Assembly (NCBI RefSeq): GCF_017571465.1
Contig: NZ_JAGETV010000014.1
Span: forward strand, 1-64,000
Direction of reading: 5' to 3'
From: Thiomicrorhabdus marina
GTDB lineage: Bacteria > Pseudomonadota > Gammaproteobacteria > Thiomicrospirales > Thiomicrospiraceae
DNA length: 64,000 bases
Shown here: positions 56,513 to 64,000 of the stretch, in pieces
Position numbering within the stretch: the first letter of the stretch is position 1
How the letters are laid out: each line of letters begins with the position of its first letter
Position numbers and translations under genes: made by a program
The notes under the pieces: model-generated
What the model was told of the DNA's origin: nothing
What the model saw: only the letters and a program-made list of their open reading frames with translations
Databases searched by the model: none

Positions 56513-56617
56513 TTAGTCCTGTAGGCATTGCTGTAAATGGTCGGCAAATTCGGTTGGCTGTTCAATCCAGAGGAAATGCCTCAGCCTTTGATAATCTGCC
56601 CCTGTTTTAGGGGCATT
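56513..56617 (-). pseudogene. C-terminal remnant of an alpha/beta-hydrolase
   Basis: In the frame ending with TAA at 56513-56515, about 34 codons read RLRHFLWIEQPTEFADHL near the end. This looks like the last helix of an alpha/beta-hydrolase, including the catalytic His followed by E-P-x-x-F. A stop lies just upstream in frame and no further hydrolase sequence is visible. The remnant keeps the operon spacing (3 bases to the CPXCG start), so it probably records a deletion. Confidence 0.4.
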
Positions 56618-57069
56618 TTAGACTGCATCGCCTGCAAATTAAACGGCATCGGGTAACCTTGCTCGTATTCCTGAAAATAATTGTGATTTTACCAAGGGGG
56701 AATTTGTTTAAGGTGAATTTGGTTGGCTCATCTTTGCATTCCCTTTCACATTCAAAACGATATTGAAATTAAGCGTCTGGAGAGAATAGACCGATACAAC
56801 AGATCGTCTAAAAATATCGTAAAAAGCCCCAAGTGCCGAGGGTATTGGGTGAGAGAAGTCGGCAGGCGGATAGCGGGACGTAAAACCACTATCGGGTTTG
56901 AGTTTGTAACGCTCAAACTTTGTGCGCACGCTTGGGGAACATTGTGGACGAGTTTTACGATGCTCCACAGAGCAAATTATTCATAGTTGTATAACTGTTG
57001 TCAAATATTTGTGGGTTAAATCTTAAATTTGTATAATTTGTGCCAACAGATTAGAGAGAAACTTATGCA
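56618..57069. other. intergenic region with nested palindromes
   Basis: The 450-base gap holds GC-richer, highly palindromic DNA at 56816-56961 between AT-rich flanks. Frames on both strands through it (56708-56968 minus, 56723-56986 plus) have no ribosome site and mirror the palindromes, so I do not call them. The photolyase promoter should lie in the last 100 bases. Confidence 0.5.
56816..56961. ncRNA. candidate structured RNA or palindromic element, cloverleaf-like
   Basis: Nested stems visible directly are: outer ATCGTAAAA/TTTTACGAT (56816-56824, 56953-56961); CCCCAAG/CTTGGGG (56827-56833, 56931-56937); and inside, TGCCGA/TCGGCA (56834-56839, 56859-56864), GATAGcGG/CCaCTATC (56869-56876, 56886-56893) and GTTTGAG/CTCAAAC (56896-56902, 56912-56918). 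Together they form a three-arm junction closed by two stems. On the minus strand the CTTGGGGC arm is followed by TTTTT, as in a terminator. It may be a small RNA or a mobile palindromic unit; strand and function are open. Confidence 0.4.
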
Positions 57070-58680
57070 ATGTCCCGCTACTCTACCGATACAAAAGTAG
57101 TTATCTTATGGTTTAAACGCGATTTGCGTTTGGTTGACCATGCGGCTTTGTGGCAGGCGTTAGAATTATGCGAACAGCAGCAAGCGGAATTATTGCTGTT
57201 GTATGTACTAGAGGCTGAATATTGGCAGCAAGCGGACGCTTCCGCTCGGCAATGGCGCTTTATCGCCGACTGTTTGCGTGATTTGAACTACCAGTTACAA
57301 CAGAAGTGCAGTGCCTTGAACTTTGCGCAAGGCGATATGTTGCAGGCTTTACAGGTTCTTGCTGATAACTATCAAATTGTCGCACTCTGTTCGCATCAAG
57401 AGACGGCCAATGGTTGGACTTTCCAACGCGATTTGACGATCAAAAAATGGTGCGCGAAGCAAGGTGTGCCTTGGCATGAAGCTTTACAGCAGCCGGTAAA
57501 ACGTGCCGGATTAAATCGCGACCATTATGCGCAGTTGGTGCAAAATTTTTTTCAGCAAGAGACCTTGCCGGAACCGCAACAATTGCCGGAAAGTCGCTTA
57601 CATCAAGGTTGGCAGTTACCGAGTAGGTTGGACAATCCGTTTATTCGCCCTGATAGCTATATCGCCGGTGAGCAGACGCAAAAGGGTGGCCGTGTTCTCG
57701 GCTTGGCGCTACTGGAAAGTTTTCTCCAGCATCGCGAACAGAATTATTTGAAGACCCTCGCTAAACCGCTTGCCGGTGCAAAATTCAGTTCGCGCCTCAG
57801 TCCACATATCGCGTGGGGCAGTTTGTCGATTCGTGAAGTGATGCACGCTACATGGGATGCCTTGCCGCACAAAACTTACAAGCGCAATCTGCGCGCCTTT
57901 AACGAGCGTCTATTTTGGCAGAGTCACTTTATTCAGAAATTGGAAACCGAACCGGATATCGAATTTTTGGAAATGCATCCGTTGTTGCGCGATGTGCGTA
58001 AATGGGACGAAGCGGCGCGACAGCGTTATCAAGCGTGGGCAAATGGCCAGACCGGCTTCCCGATGGTCGACGCCTGTATGCGCTGTTTGCGTTTGCGTGG
58101 TTGGTTGCCGTTTCGGATGCGCGCCATGTTGGTTTCTTTTGCCAGTTATCAACTGTGGTTACCGTGGCAGAAGTTTGCACCTTATTTAGGCGCGCTGTTT
58201 ACCGACTATGAGCCGGGCATCCACTACTCGCAAATTCAAATGCAATCGGGTGTTACCGGCATTAATCAGATGCGAGTCTATAATCCGGTCAAACAGTCGC
58301 AAGACCAAGACCCGAGCGGTGAATTTATCCGTAAATGGTGTCCGGAACTGGCCGCTTTGGACGAGAGCATGATTCATCAGCCGTGGGAGTTTGCCGACGA
58401 TGTTTTGGCGCAATTCGACGTCAAACTCGGTGAGGATTACCCTTTACCCATTGTCGAGCACCAGCAGGCGGCGCGCGAGGCCAAACAGCGTTTGCATAGC
58501 TTGCGGCAAACGCCGGAAGCCAAGGCATTGAAGCAAGAAGTGTTTAGCAAACACGGAAGCCGAAAGCGCCCGAATCAACGTATATCACGGGCTCGAAAAC
58601 CGAGCGAAGCGGCACAACGAAAGGCGTTACAAAAAGCACATGAGCAAGCCCAACGCGATAAACAAATGGCGCTGTTCTAG
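57070..58680 (+). CDS. cryptochrome/DNA photolyase family protein
   Basis: The 536-residue flavoprotein has the photolyase N-terminal antenna domain ([18 protein letters not shown]) and a C-terminal FAD domain with [23 protein letters not shown] and [18 protein letters not shown]. It repairs UV pyrimidine dimers or acts as a blue-light sensor; sequence by eye does not decide which. A basic tail of about 50 residues follows the FAD domain. The ATG at 57070 comes after GAGAGAAA. It is first in a four-gene repair operon. Confidence 0.9.
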   Translation: MSRYSTDTKVVILWFKRDLRLVDHAALWQALELCEQQQAELLLLYVLEAEYWQQADASARQWRFIADCLRDLNYQLQQKCSALNFAQGDMLQALQVLADNYQIVALCSHQETANGWTFQRDLTIKKWCAKQGVPWHEALQQPVKRAGLNRDHYAQLVQNFFQQETLPEPQQLPESRLHQGWQLPSRLDNPFIRPDSYIAGEQTQKGGRVLGLALLESFLQHREQNYLKTLAKPLAGAKFSSRLSPHIAWGSLSIREVMHATWDALPHKTYKRNLRAFNERLFWQSHFIQKLETEPDIEFLEMHPLLRDVRKWDEAARQRYQAWANGQTGFPMVDACMRCLRLRGWLPFRMRAMLVSFASYQLWLPWQKFAPYLGALFTDYEPGIHYSQIQMQSGVTGINQMRVYNPVKQSQDQDPSGEFIRKWCPELAALDESMIHQPWEFADDVLAQFDVKLGEDYPLPIVEHQQAAREAKQRLHSLRQTPEAKALKQEVFSKHGSRKRPNQRISRARKPSEAAQRKALQKAHEQAQRDKQMALF

Positions 58681-58688
58681 GAAAGCAT

Positions 58689-58850
58689 ATGGCACATAAA
58701 AAAGCACATCTACCTGAGAAAATCTGCCAAACCTGCGGTAAGCCATTCGCATGGCGTAAGAAATGGGCGAAAGACTGGGAGTCAGTTAAATACTGCTCCG
58801 AACGCTGCCGTCGTAATAAAGCCCCACTACGAGAAACCCATGCCGATTGA
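58689..58850 (+). CDS. DUF2256 zinc-finger-like small protein
   Basis: The 53-residue basic protein has [15 protein letters not shown] and YCSERCRR, four cysteines in a zinc-ribbon-like arrangement typical of DUF2256. Homologues usually sit next to photolyase/cryptochrome genes, as here. Its stop overlaps the next start by 11 bases, and it begins 8 bases after the photolyase stop. Its role is unknown, perhaps DNA binding or a repair accessory. Confidence 0.88.
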   Translation: MAHKKAHLPEKICQTCGKPFAWRKKWAKDWESVKYCSERCRRNKAPLRETHAD

Positions 58851-60360
58851 TTTAAATCCCGACCTCTTTACCGATTTAGCCATTGGCTTGGCTGAACAGC
58901 CCCTGCAAGGTTTTCCGGAACGATTCTATATTCTTGATTGCGAAACCACTGGCGGTAAAGCCTTGCGCGACCACATGACCGAACTGGCGTGGATTAAAAT
59001 CGAGCACGGCAAAATCGCCGGTCATTGGCACAGTCTGTTTGACCCACAAACCACTATTCCGCCGTGGATTACCAATATTACCGGCATTCACAATTCGATG
59101 GTGCATGATGCGCCGACATTTGCGCAGATGGCCGAGGAAATCGCCGAGCAGTTGGATGGCGAAATTATTGTCGCGCACAATGCACGTTTCGATTACGGCT
59201 TTCTGAAAAACGAATTCAAACGCTGTGGCAAAGCGTTTAATGCTCGTACTTTATGTTCGGTGAAAATCAGTCGTAAACTCTATCCGCAGGTTAAAGGGCA
59301 TGGGCTGGACAAGGTTCTGCAAAGGCTTCGTTTGACTCTGCAAAACCGCCACAGAGCCATGAGTGATGTGCTCGCGGTATTGGCGTTTTTCCGCAAAATA
59401 TCGCAGCAGTTCGATGGCGAGGAGATTGAGGCGGTCTGTCAGTCATTGCTGAAAACAGCCGCCTTGCCGAGCCATCTGCCACATGAAGAAGTGCAGAAGT
59501 TGCCGAATTTGGCTGGTGTGTATTACTTCTATGACGAAGCCGGAAAGCTATTGTATGTCGGTAAGTCGGTCGATTTGAAAACCCGTGTGCTCAGCCATTT
59601 TTATCAAGACCATCAAACCGCTACCGATTTGCGATTGAGCAAGACTTTGCATCATATCGACTATCAAATCACGCCGTCCGATTTCGGTGCGCAGTTGCTG
59701 GAATCGCAAGAGGTGAAACGACTGCGTCCGAGCCTGAATAAACGTTTAAAAAAGGCCACACATCTTTATCAACTTCGCTTGCAAGAAGATGAGTACGGAT
59801 ATTACCAAACCAAGATTGTGCCGGTCAAAGAAGATGCTGACAGCGGCGAACAACGTTTTGGACTGTTCCGCAGTCAGCGACAGGCCAAAGGGCAGCTGGA
59901 AAAGTTGGTTAAGAATCATCTGCTCTGCCAGCGTCTATCCGGTTTGGAAGGTCAGAAAAGCGGCAGTTGCTTTGCATTTCAACTAAAGAAATGTCTTGGC
60001 GCTTGTTGCCAGAAAGAACCGGTCGCCAGTTACAATCTTCGTGTACTGGAGGCATTGCAACACCTGCAAAAACAGGTCTGGCCGTGGAGTGGACCGATTC
60101 TGGTTGGTGAGCGAGTGAGCGGCCAAGATATTGACGAAAACGATGAATCGCAAGTGGCGAATCACTTAGTTGACCAGTGGTGTTATTTCGGCAAGGTGCG
60201 CAGTGAAGACGAGGTCGCCGAGCGTTTGCAAAGCGGCCTGCCGGAGTTTGATTTGGATATCTATTTTATTCTGCTGCGTTTCTTATTGGAGGAGCAGAGC
60301 ATTAAAGACAATGGCTTACAGATTCGCCAGCTTGACCAGCAATTAAGGAGAATGGCATGA
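58840..60360 (+). CDS. DnaQ-like exonuclease fused to GIY-YIG (UvrC/Cho-like) nuclease
   Basis: The 506-residue protein joins a DEDDh 3'-5' exonuclease (about 20-190; [29 protein letters not shown]) to a GIY-YIG endonuclease domain (about 205-285; [19 protein letters not shown]) and a C-terminal region with cysteines ([14 protein letters not shown]) like that of UvrC/Cho-type proteins. It probably incises and trims DNA during repair. It overlaps DUF2256 (11 bases) and the following photolyase gene (ATGA), so the operon is tightly coupled. Confidence 0.9.
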   Translation: MPIDLNPDLFTDLAIGLAEQPLQGFPERFYILDCETTGGKALRDHMTELAWIKIEHGKIAGHWHSLFDPQTTIPPWITNITGIHNSMVHDAPTFAQMAEEIAEQLDGEIIVAHNARFDYGFLKNEFKRCGKAFNARTLCSVKISRKLYPQVKGHGLDKVLQRLRLTLQNRHRAMSDVLAVLAFFRKISQQFDGEEIEAVCQSLLKTAALPSHLPHEEVQKLPNLAGVYYFYDEAGKLLYVGKSVDLKTRVLSHFYQDHQTATDLRLSKTLHHIDYQITPSDFGAQLLESQEVKRLRPSLNKRLKKATHLYQLRLQEDEYGYYQTKIVPVKEDADSGEQRFGLFRSQRQAKGQLEKLVKNHLLCQRLSGLEGQKSGSCFAFQLKKCLGACCQKEPVASYNLRVLEALQHLQKQVWPWSGPILVGERVSGQDIDENDESQVANHLVDQWCYFGKVRSEDEVAERLQSGLPEFDLDIYFILLRFLLEEQSIKDNGLQIRQLDQQLRRMA

Positions 60361-61904
60361 GTCAAAACCAAGCCAAGGCGATTCGAAACTTGTGTTTAGT
60401 GTTTGGCGATCAACTGGATCAGCAGTCCAATCTTTTTACGGATTTCGACCCACAGCAGGATGCATTGTGGATGGCAGAGGTTAGCGATGAATCAAGCAAT
60501 CCGGCATCCAGCAAACAGCGCACGGTTCTGTTTTTGTCGGCGATGCGCCATTTCGCACAATGGATTGAGCGCCAAGATTGGCCGTTGGTTTATTACTCGA
60601 TTATTGAACAGTTCGGCAGTTTTTCTGATGTTTTGGCGCAAACATTACAAGACTATTCAGTCCAGCAAATACGCTGTGTTTTGCCCGGCGATTATCGGGT
60701 TTTGCAGGCGTTACAAAATTTCTGTAAACAGCAACAAATCGAGTTGATAGTTTTGCCGGATAGCCACTTTATTGCCGAGCAGGGCGAGTTTCAGAATTGG
60801 GCGAATAACCGTCAGCAGTTGCGGATGGAATATTGGTATAGGCAGTTGCGCAAGCGCTGTAATATCCTGATGAATAACGGCAAGCCGGAAGGCGGTAAAT
60901 GGAATTACGATGCTGATAATCGTAAGGCGTTCGGTAAGGCCGGACCGCCGCAGATTCCAATACCGTGTGATTTTTTGGAGGATGACATCGTTCAGCAGGT
61001 GCGTAAAGACGTCGAGCAGTATTTACCGAATCTGCCTGGCAATTTGCCGCGTTTTTTCTGGCCGGTTGATCGCCAGCAGGCATTACAGGCTTTGCAGGAT
61101 TTTATCGACCGGCGCTTGCCAACCTTCGGCGATTATCAGGATGCGATGTGGAAAGGCGAGCCATGGCTGTTCCATAGTCGAATTTCCATGGCGATAAATC
61201 TGAAATTACTGCATCCGATGGAAGTGATTCAAGCTGCCGAAAATGCTTATCGACAAGGCAGAGCGCCGCTGAATGCAGTGGAAGGTTTTATCCGCCAGAT
61301 TCTCGGTTGGCGTGAATATATCCGCGGTATCTATTGGTTGCAACGCGAGCAGTGGAGCCAATTCAATGCGCTCGATAATCAGCGTGATTTACCGCAGATG
61401 TATTGGGACGGCAAGACGCAGATGAACTGCATGCAGCAGTCGCTGAAGCAGGTGCTAGATTACGGCTACGGGCATCATATTCAGCGTTTGATGATTACTG
61501 GCTTGTATGCATTATTAGCTGAGGTCGAACCGCAACAAATCGAAGCGTGGTATCTGGCGATGTATGTCGATGCCGTGGCGTGGGTGGAGGTGCCGAATAC
61601 CTTGGGGATGAGTCAGTTTGCCGACGGCGGTATCTTGGCATCCAAGCCGTATATCGCCAGCGGCAATTACATTAAGAAAATGTCCAATTACTGCGACGGT
61701 TGCGCCTTTAATCCGAAAAATGCCAGTGGCGATAAAGCTTGCCCGATGACGACTTTGTATTGGCATTTTATCTATCGTCATCAAGATTGGTTGCAGGAGC
61801 ATCCGCGCTTAGCGATGCAGGTTAAACATTGGCATAATAAATCCGCCGAGGAGCAGGCCGCGATTTTGCAGAAAGCCGCGCAGATTTTTCAGAATCAAGT
61901 GTAG
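60357..61904 (+). CDS. FeS-type bacterial cryptochrome/(6-4) photolyase
   Basis: The 515-residue protein has the N-terminal DPRP domain of FeS-BCP photolyases (LCLVFGDQLDQQSNLF) and a catalytic FAD domain. It has the four cysteines expected for a 4Fe-4S cluster: MNCMQQSLKQVLDYGYGHH, then YCDGCAFNP and KACPMTTLYW. Relatives such as PhrB repair (6-4) photoproducts. It ends the repair operon and starts inside the stop of the nuclease gene. Confidence 0.92.
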   Translation: MSQNQAKAIRNLCLVFGDQLDQQSNLFTDFDPQQDALWMAEVSDESSNPASSKQRTVLFLSAMRHFAQWIERQDWPLVYYSIIEQFGSFSDVLAQTLQDYSVQQIRCVLPGDYRVLQALQNFCKQQQIELIVLPDSHFIAEQGEFQNWANNRQQLRMEYWYRQLRKRCNILMNNGKPEGGKWNYDADNRKAFGKAGPPQIPIPCDFLEDDIVQQVRKDVEQYLPNLPGNLPRFFWPVDRQQALQALQDFIDRRLPTFGDYQDAMWKGEPWLFHSRISMAINLKLLHPMEVIQAAENAYRQGRAPLNAVEGFIRQILGWREYIRGIYWLQREQWSQFNALDNQRDLPQMYWDGKTQMNCMQQSLKQVLDYGYGHHIQRLMITGLYALLAEVEPQQIEAWYLAMYVDAVAWVEVPNTLGMSQFADGGILASKPYIASGNYIKKMSNYCDGCAFNPKNASGDKACPMTTLYWHFIYRHQDWLQEHPRLAMQVKHWHNKSAEEQAAILQKAAQIFQNQV

Positions 61905-61991
61905 TGTTCTTCTGAGGAAAATTACGCTTTATGGTATCCTTGGCTTTTTGCTAATGGGTGTTGTGCAAGACATTCAGCATGGAGAAAAACG

Positions 61992-62444
61992 ATGATGAAA
62001 AAACTGTCTATATTCAGCCTGCTGTTTGCGGCTTTGCTGCTCTCCGGCTGTTTGGGATTAACCCAGCCGACCGATAGCGATATCGAAGCAATGGCCAAGG
62101 ATAAATTCAACCAAGAATTTAGAGGCTTGTTTTTGGCCGATACCGTGGTCAAGGATAACGGCTATAAAAAGAACGACACCAATTATGTCGCCGAACTAAC
62201 CATTACTGGCACTGCGCAACGTTCGCTGGATGAATATGCGCGTGAGATTATGCAGGACTCCAGTATTTCGCCGATGGATAGAATGAAACAAACCTTTGGT
62301 ATTGGCGTCTTGAAAATGACGCTGCCGGAATTTGAACAAGGCGACCGCATCGATTTCACCCGCAATTACCTGTTTATCAAAACCGACAACGGTTGGATGA
62401 TAAAAGGTACGCTTGAAGAAAAAGAATCTGAATCATTAATTTAA
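61992..62444 (+). CDS. hypothetical lipoprotein
   Basis: The 150-residue protein has a lipoprotein signal (MKKLSIFSLLFAALLLSGC), with LSGC as the lipobox, then a soluble domain with EMAKDKFNQE-like helices and a beta-rich centre. I recognise no family. GGAG upstream supports the start. It is 26 bases before luxS, but a separate promoter cannot be excluded. Outer-membrane location is inferred, since the residue after Cys is Leu, not Asp. Confidence 0.8.
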   Translation: MMKKLSIFSLLFAALLLSGCLGLTQPTDSDIEAMAKDKFNQEFRGLFLADTVVKDNGYKKNDTNYVAELTITGTAQRSLDEYAREIMQDSSISPMDRMKQTFGIGVLKMTLPEFEQGDRIDFTRNYLFIKTDNGWMIKGTLEEKESESLI

Positions 62445-62470
62445 AAAGATAACAAATTTAAGGAATTATT

Positions 62471-62992
62471 ATGCCATTACTAGACAGCTTTACGGTTGAC
62501 CATACCATTATGAATGCGCCGGCAGTGCGTATCGCTAAGAGCATGACCTCTCCGTCTGGCGATACCATCACGGTATTCGATTTGCGTTTCAATAAGCCGA
62601 ACAAAGCGATTATGGGCGAGCGTGGAATTCATACGCTTGAGCATCTTTTCGCCGGTTTTATGCGTGACCACCTAAACGGTGACGGTGTAGAAATTATCGA
62701 CGTGTCGCCAATGGGTTGCCGTACCGGTTTCTATATGAGCCTGCTTGGTGCGCCGGATGAAGGTCGAGTTGCCGATGCGTGGATGGCTTCAATGAACGAC
62801 GTAATGAAAGTCGAGCGTTTGGAAGATATTCCTGAGCTAAACGAATACCAGTGCGGAACTTATACCATGCACTCGTTGGACGAAGCGCATGCTATTGCCA
62901 AAGAAATCATCGATAACGGTATCGGCGTTAATAAGAACGAAGATCTGAAAATGAGCGCTGAAGTGCTTCGCGAATTAGGTAATGAGGTTTAA
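62471..62992 (+). CDS. luxS: S-ribosylhomocysteine lyase
   Basis: LuxS cleaves S-ribosylhomocysteine to homocysteine and the AI-2 precursor. The 173 residues include the metal ligands His54 and His58 in HTLEHLFAG and a cysteine in [11 protein letters not shown]. The catalytic Cys83 lies in MGCRTGF. Length is normal. It ends 3 bases before mtnN, so the two enzymes of the same pathway are cotranscribed. Here they follow a lipoprotein gene. Confidence 0.97.
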   Translation: MPLLDSFTVDHTIMNAPAVRIAKSMTSPSGDTITVFDLRFNKPNKAIMGERGIHTLEHLFAGFMRDHLNGDGVEIIDVSPMGCRTGFYMSLLGAPDEGRVADAWMASMNDVMKVERLEDIPELNEYQCGTYTMHSLDEAHAIAKEIIDNGIGVNKNEDLKMSAEVLRELGNEV

Positions 62993-62995
62993 TCG

Positions 62996-63688
62996 ATGAA
63001 AGTTGCCATTATCGGCGCAATGGAAGAAGAGGTTAAATTACTGCGCAGTAAATTGACCGACTTAACCACTGAAACTCATGCTGGATTTGAGTATTATTTA
63101 GGCAAAATTGATGGTCTTGATGTGGCGCTATTGCGTTCCGGTATTGGTAAGGTCAATGCTGCTATCAGCACGACTTTATTGTTACAGCAATATCAGCCGG
63201 ATTTTGTCATTAATACCGGATCGGCCGGCGGTTTCCATGTCGAACTGAATGTTGGCGATATTGTTATTAGTCAAAGTGTTTGCCACCACGATGTGGATGT
63301 TACACCATTTGGCTACGAGCTAGGCCAAGTACCGGGAATGCCGGCTTGTTTCGTTCCAGATGCTAAGCTGGTCGAGGCCGCGCAAGCTTCGATTGAAGAA
63401 TTGGGCGAAGTCGTGCATATGCATGGCATGATCGCAACGGGTGACCGCTTTATGCATAACCCGGAAGATGTGGATAGCACTCGTAAAGCGTTTCCGCAAA
63501 TGATCGCCTGTGAAATGGAAGCAGCTGCCGTGGCGCAGGTTTGTCACACTTTTGGTAAGCCGTTTGTGATTATTCGTTCCTTGTCAGACATTGCCGGTAA
63601 GGAAAACAAAGTGACTTTCGAGCAATATCTAGAGAAAGCGGCGACGCATTCGGCGAAAGTAATTTTAGGGATGTTAAAGCATCTTTAA
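62996..63688 (+). CDS. mtnN: 5'-methylthioadenosine/S-adenosylhomocysteine nucleosidase
   Basis: The 230-residue nucleosidase (Pfs) has AIIGAMEEEVKLL, VINTGSAGGFH, CEMEAAAVAQV and RSLSDIAGKENK, with the catalytic Asp in the last block. It removes adenine from S-adenosylhomocysteine, giving the LuxS substrate, and from methylthioadenosine. The gene follows luxS by 3 bases and ends at a strong terminator. Confidence 0.97.
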   Translation: MKVAIIGAMEEEVKLLRSKLTDLTTETHAGFEYYLGKIDGLDVALLRSGIGKVNAAISTTLLLQQYQPDFVINTGSAGGFHVELNVGDIVISQSVCHHDVDVTPFGYELGQVPGMPACFVPDAKLVEAAQASIEELGEVVHMHGMIATGDRFMHNPEDVDSTRKAFPQMIACEMEAAAVAQVCHTFGKPFVIIRSLSDIAGKENKVTFEQYLEKAATHSAKVILGMLKHL

Positions 63689-63718
63689 GTCGTTACTTTA
63701 GAAGGGCAAAATAAAAAG

Positions 63719-63750
63719 GGCTTGGTGGAAATTCACCAAGCCTTTTTTTT
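63719..63750. terminator. bidirectional intrinsic terminator
   Basis: A perfect 9-bp stem, GGCTTGGTG and CACCAAGCC, with a 6-base loop is followed by eight T on the plus strand and preceded by AAAAA, so it can also serve the convergent minus-strand gene. It ends the luxS-mtnN transcript. Confidence 0.88.
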
Positions 63751-63776
63751 GGAAATGGATTTTAGATATCGGCTGT

Positions 63777-64000
63777 TTACTTAACGAGCGATTTAACCCA
63801 AGCTTCCATTGTATCGTTGGCAACCGGATTAGGCGCTTCCATAAAGTTAACAATAAATTGTTCGGCTTTTTCGGTTACGCCAATCGAACGTGGACGCACT
63901 GCCACTGGATCTGCAGACGGCAGTTGCATTCCAAAACAGAGAATCAAGTTCTGTGCATCGAGAATATCCTCGGCAATTTCACCGCCAACCGATTGAGTGT
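63777..64000 (-). CDS. C-terminal part of an unidentified protein (partial)
   Basis: A minus-strand frame enters at the window end and runs 74 codons to a TAA at 63777-63779. Readable parts include GGEIAEDILDAQNLILCFGMQ, then RPRSIGVTEKAEQFIVNF, and it ends EAWVKSLVK. I do not recognise the family from this piece. The bidirectional terminator immediately downstream supports a real gene. Confidence 0.7.
   Translation of the reverse strand, partial: TQSVGGEIAEDILDAQNLILCFGMQLPSADPVAVRPRSIGVTEKAEQFIVNFMEAPNPVANDTMEAWVKSLVK

Noticed and set aside
56708-56986. Open frames on both strands upstream of the photolyase gene
   Set aside because: Both pass through the nested palindromes and have no ribosome site; open frames on both strands are a by-product of the repeat structure.

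Overview
The window reads as chromosome of a marine, free-living gammaproteobacterium of the Methylophaga / Thiomicrospira-Hydrogenovibrio type (Thiotrichales/Piscirickettsiaceae in the broad sense). This is inferred from moderate GC, gammaproteobacterial gene styles (Aer, PdxH, LuxS, Pfs, AzoR, GlnK-AmtB), many cyclic-di-GMP and chemotaxis proteins, and a complete N-methylglutamate (methylamine) pathway. No rRNA, CRISPR array, prophage or intact insertion sequence was seen.

Layout. 1-1.6 kb: AT-rich, nearly gene-free DNA with a large fold-back repeat, lying on the 3' side of a tRNA-Leu/tRNA-Phe pair. 2-11 kb: signalling genes, namely a dCache diguanylate cyclase, a CheB-CheR-PAS fusion broken by a frameshift, a STAS-like protein and a GGDEF-EAL protein. 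11.4-22.4 kb: a ten-gene operon purU-mgdABCD-gmaS-mgsABC-folD, from a sigma70-like promoter flanked by a perfect inverted repeat to a strong terminator. Methylamine is joined to glutamate by GmaS, converted to N-methylglutamate by MgsABC and oxidised by MgdABCD with transfer of the C1 unit to tetrahydrofolate. FolD and PurU then take that unit to formate. 22.5-26.4 kb: a class I amidotransferase, a GNAT enzyme, glnK-amtB (AmtB also carries methylammonium) and an XRE-cupin regulator. 26.6-46 kb: a second signalling block with an intact CheB-CheR-PAS fusion, a BdlA-like receptor, NfeD plus SPFH proteins, a REC-EAL-periplasmic-binding-protein fusion divergent from a GAF-HD-GYP protein, a multi-PAS GGDEF-EAL protein, YgiD, a large Aer-like receptor, and an HD-GYP protein interrupted by one in-frame amber codon. 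47-56.6 kb: LysR/AzoR/pirin, a FemAB/GNAT-like enzyme behind a 302-bp MITE, a hybrid histidine kinase and OmpR-type regulator separated by a 138-bp repeat, and pdxH with a CPXCG protein. 57-62 kb: a DNA-repair operon (photolyase/cryptochrome, DUF2256, exonuclease-GIY-YIG nuclease, FeS-type photolyase) next to a nested palindromic region that could fold as a cloverleaf. 62-64 kb: a lipoprotein, luxS and mtnN, and the C-terminal end of an unidentified minus-strand gene.

Most unusual items: the cytoplasmic REC(Glu)-degenerate EAL-binding-protein fusion; the 7-bp repeat contraction that breaks one of two CheB-CheR paralogues; the amber codon in an HD-GYP gene whose sensor domain is shared with a diguanylate cyclase in the same window; the MgdB subunit without its cysteine zinc ligands; the operator-like repeat around the methylamine promoter; the glnK leader structure; and three families of short inverted-repeat elements, some of which supply stop codons or sit directly upstream of genes.
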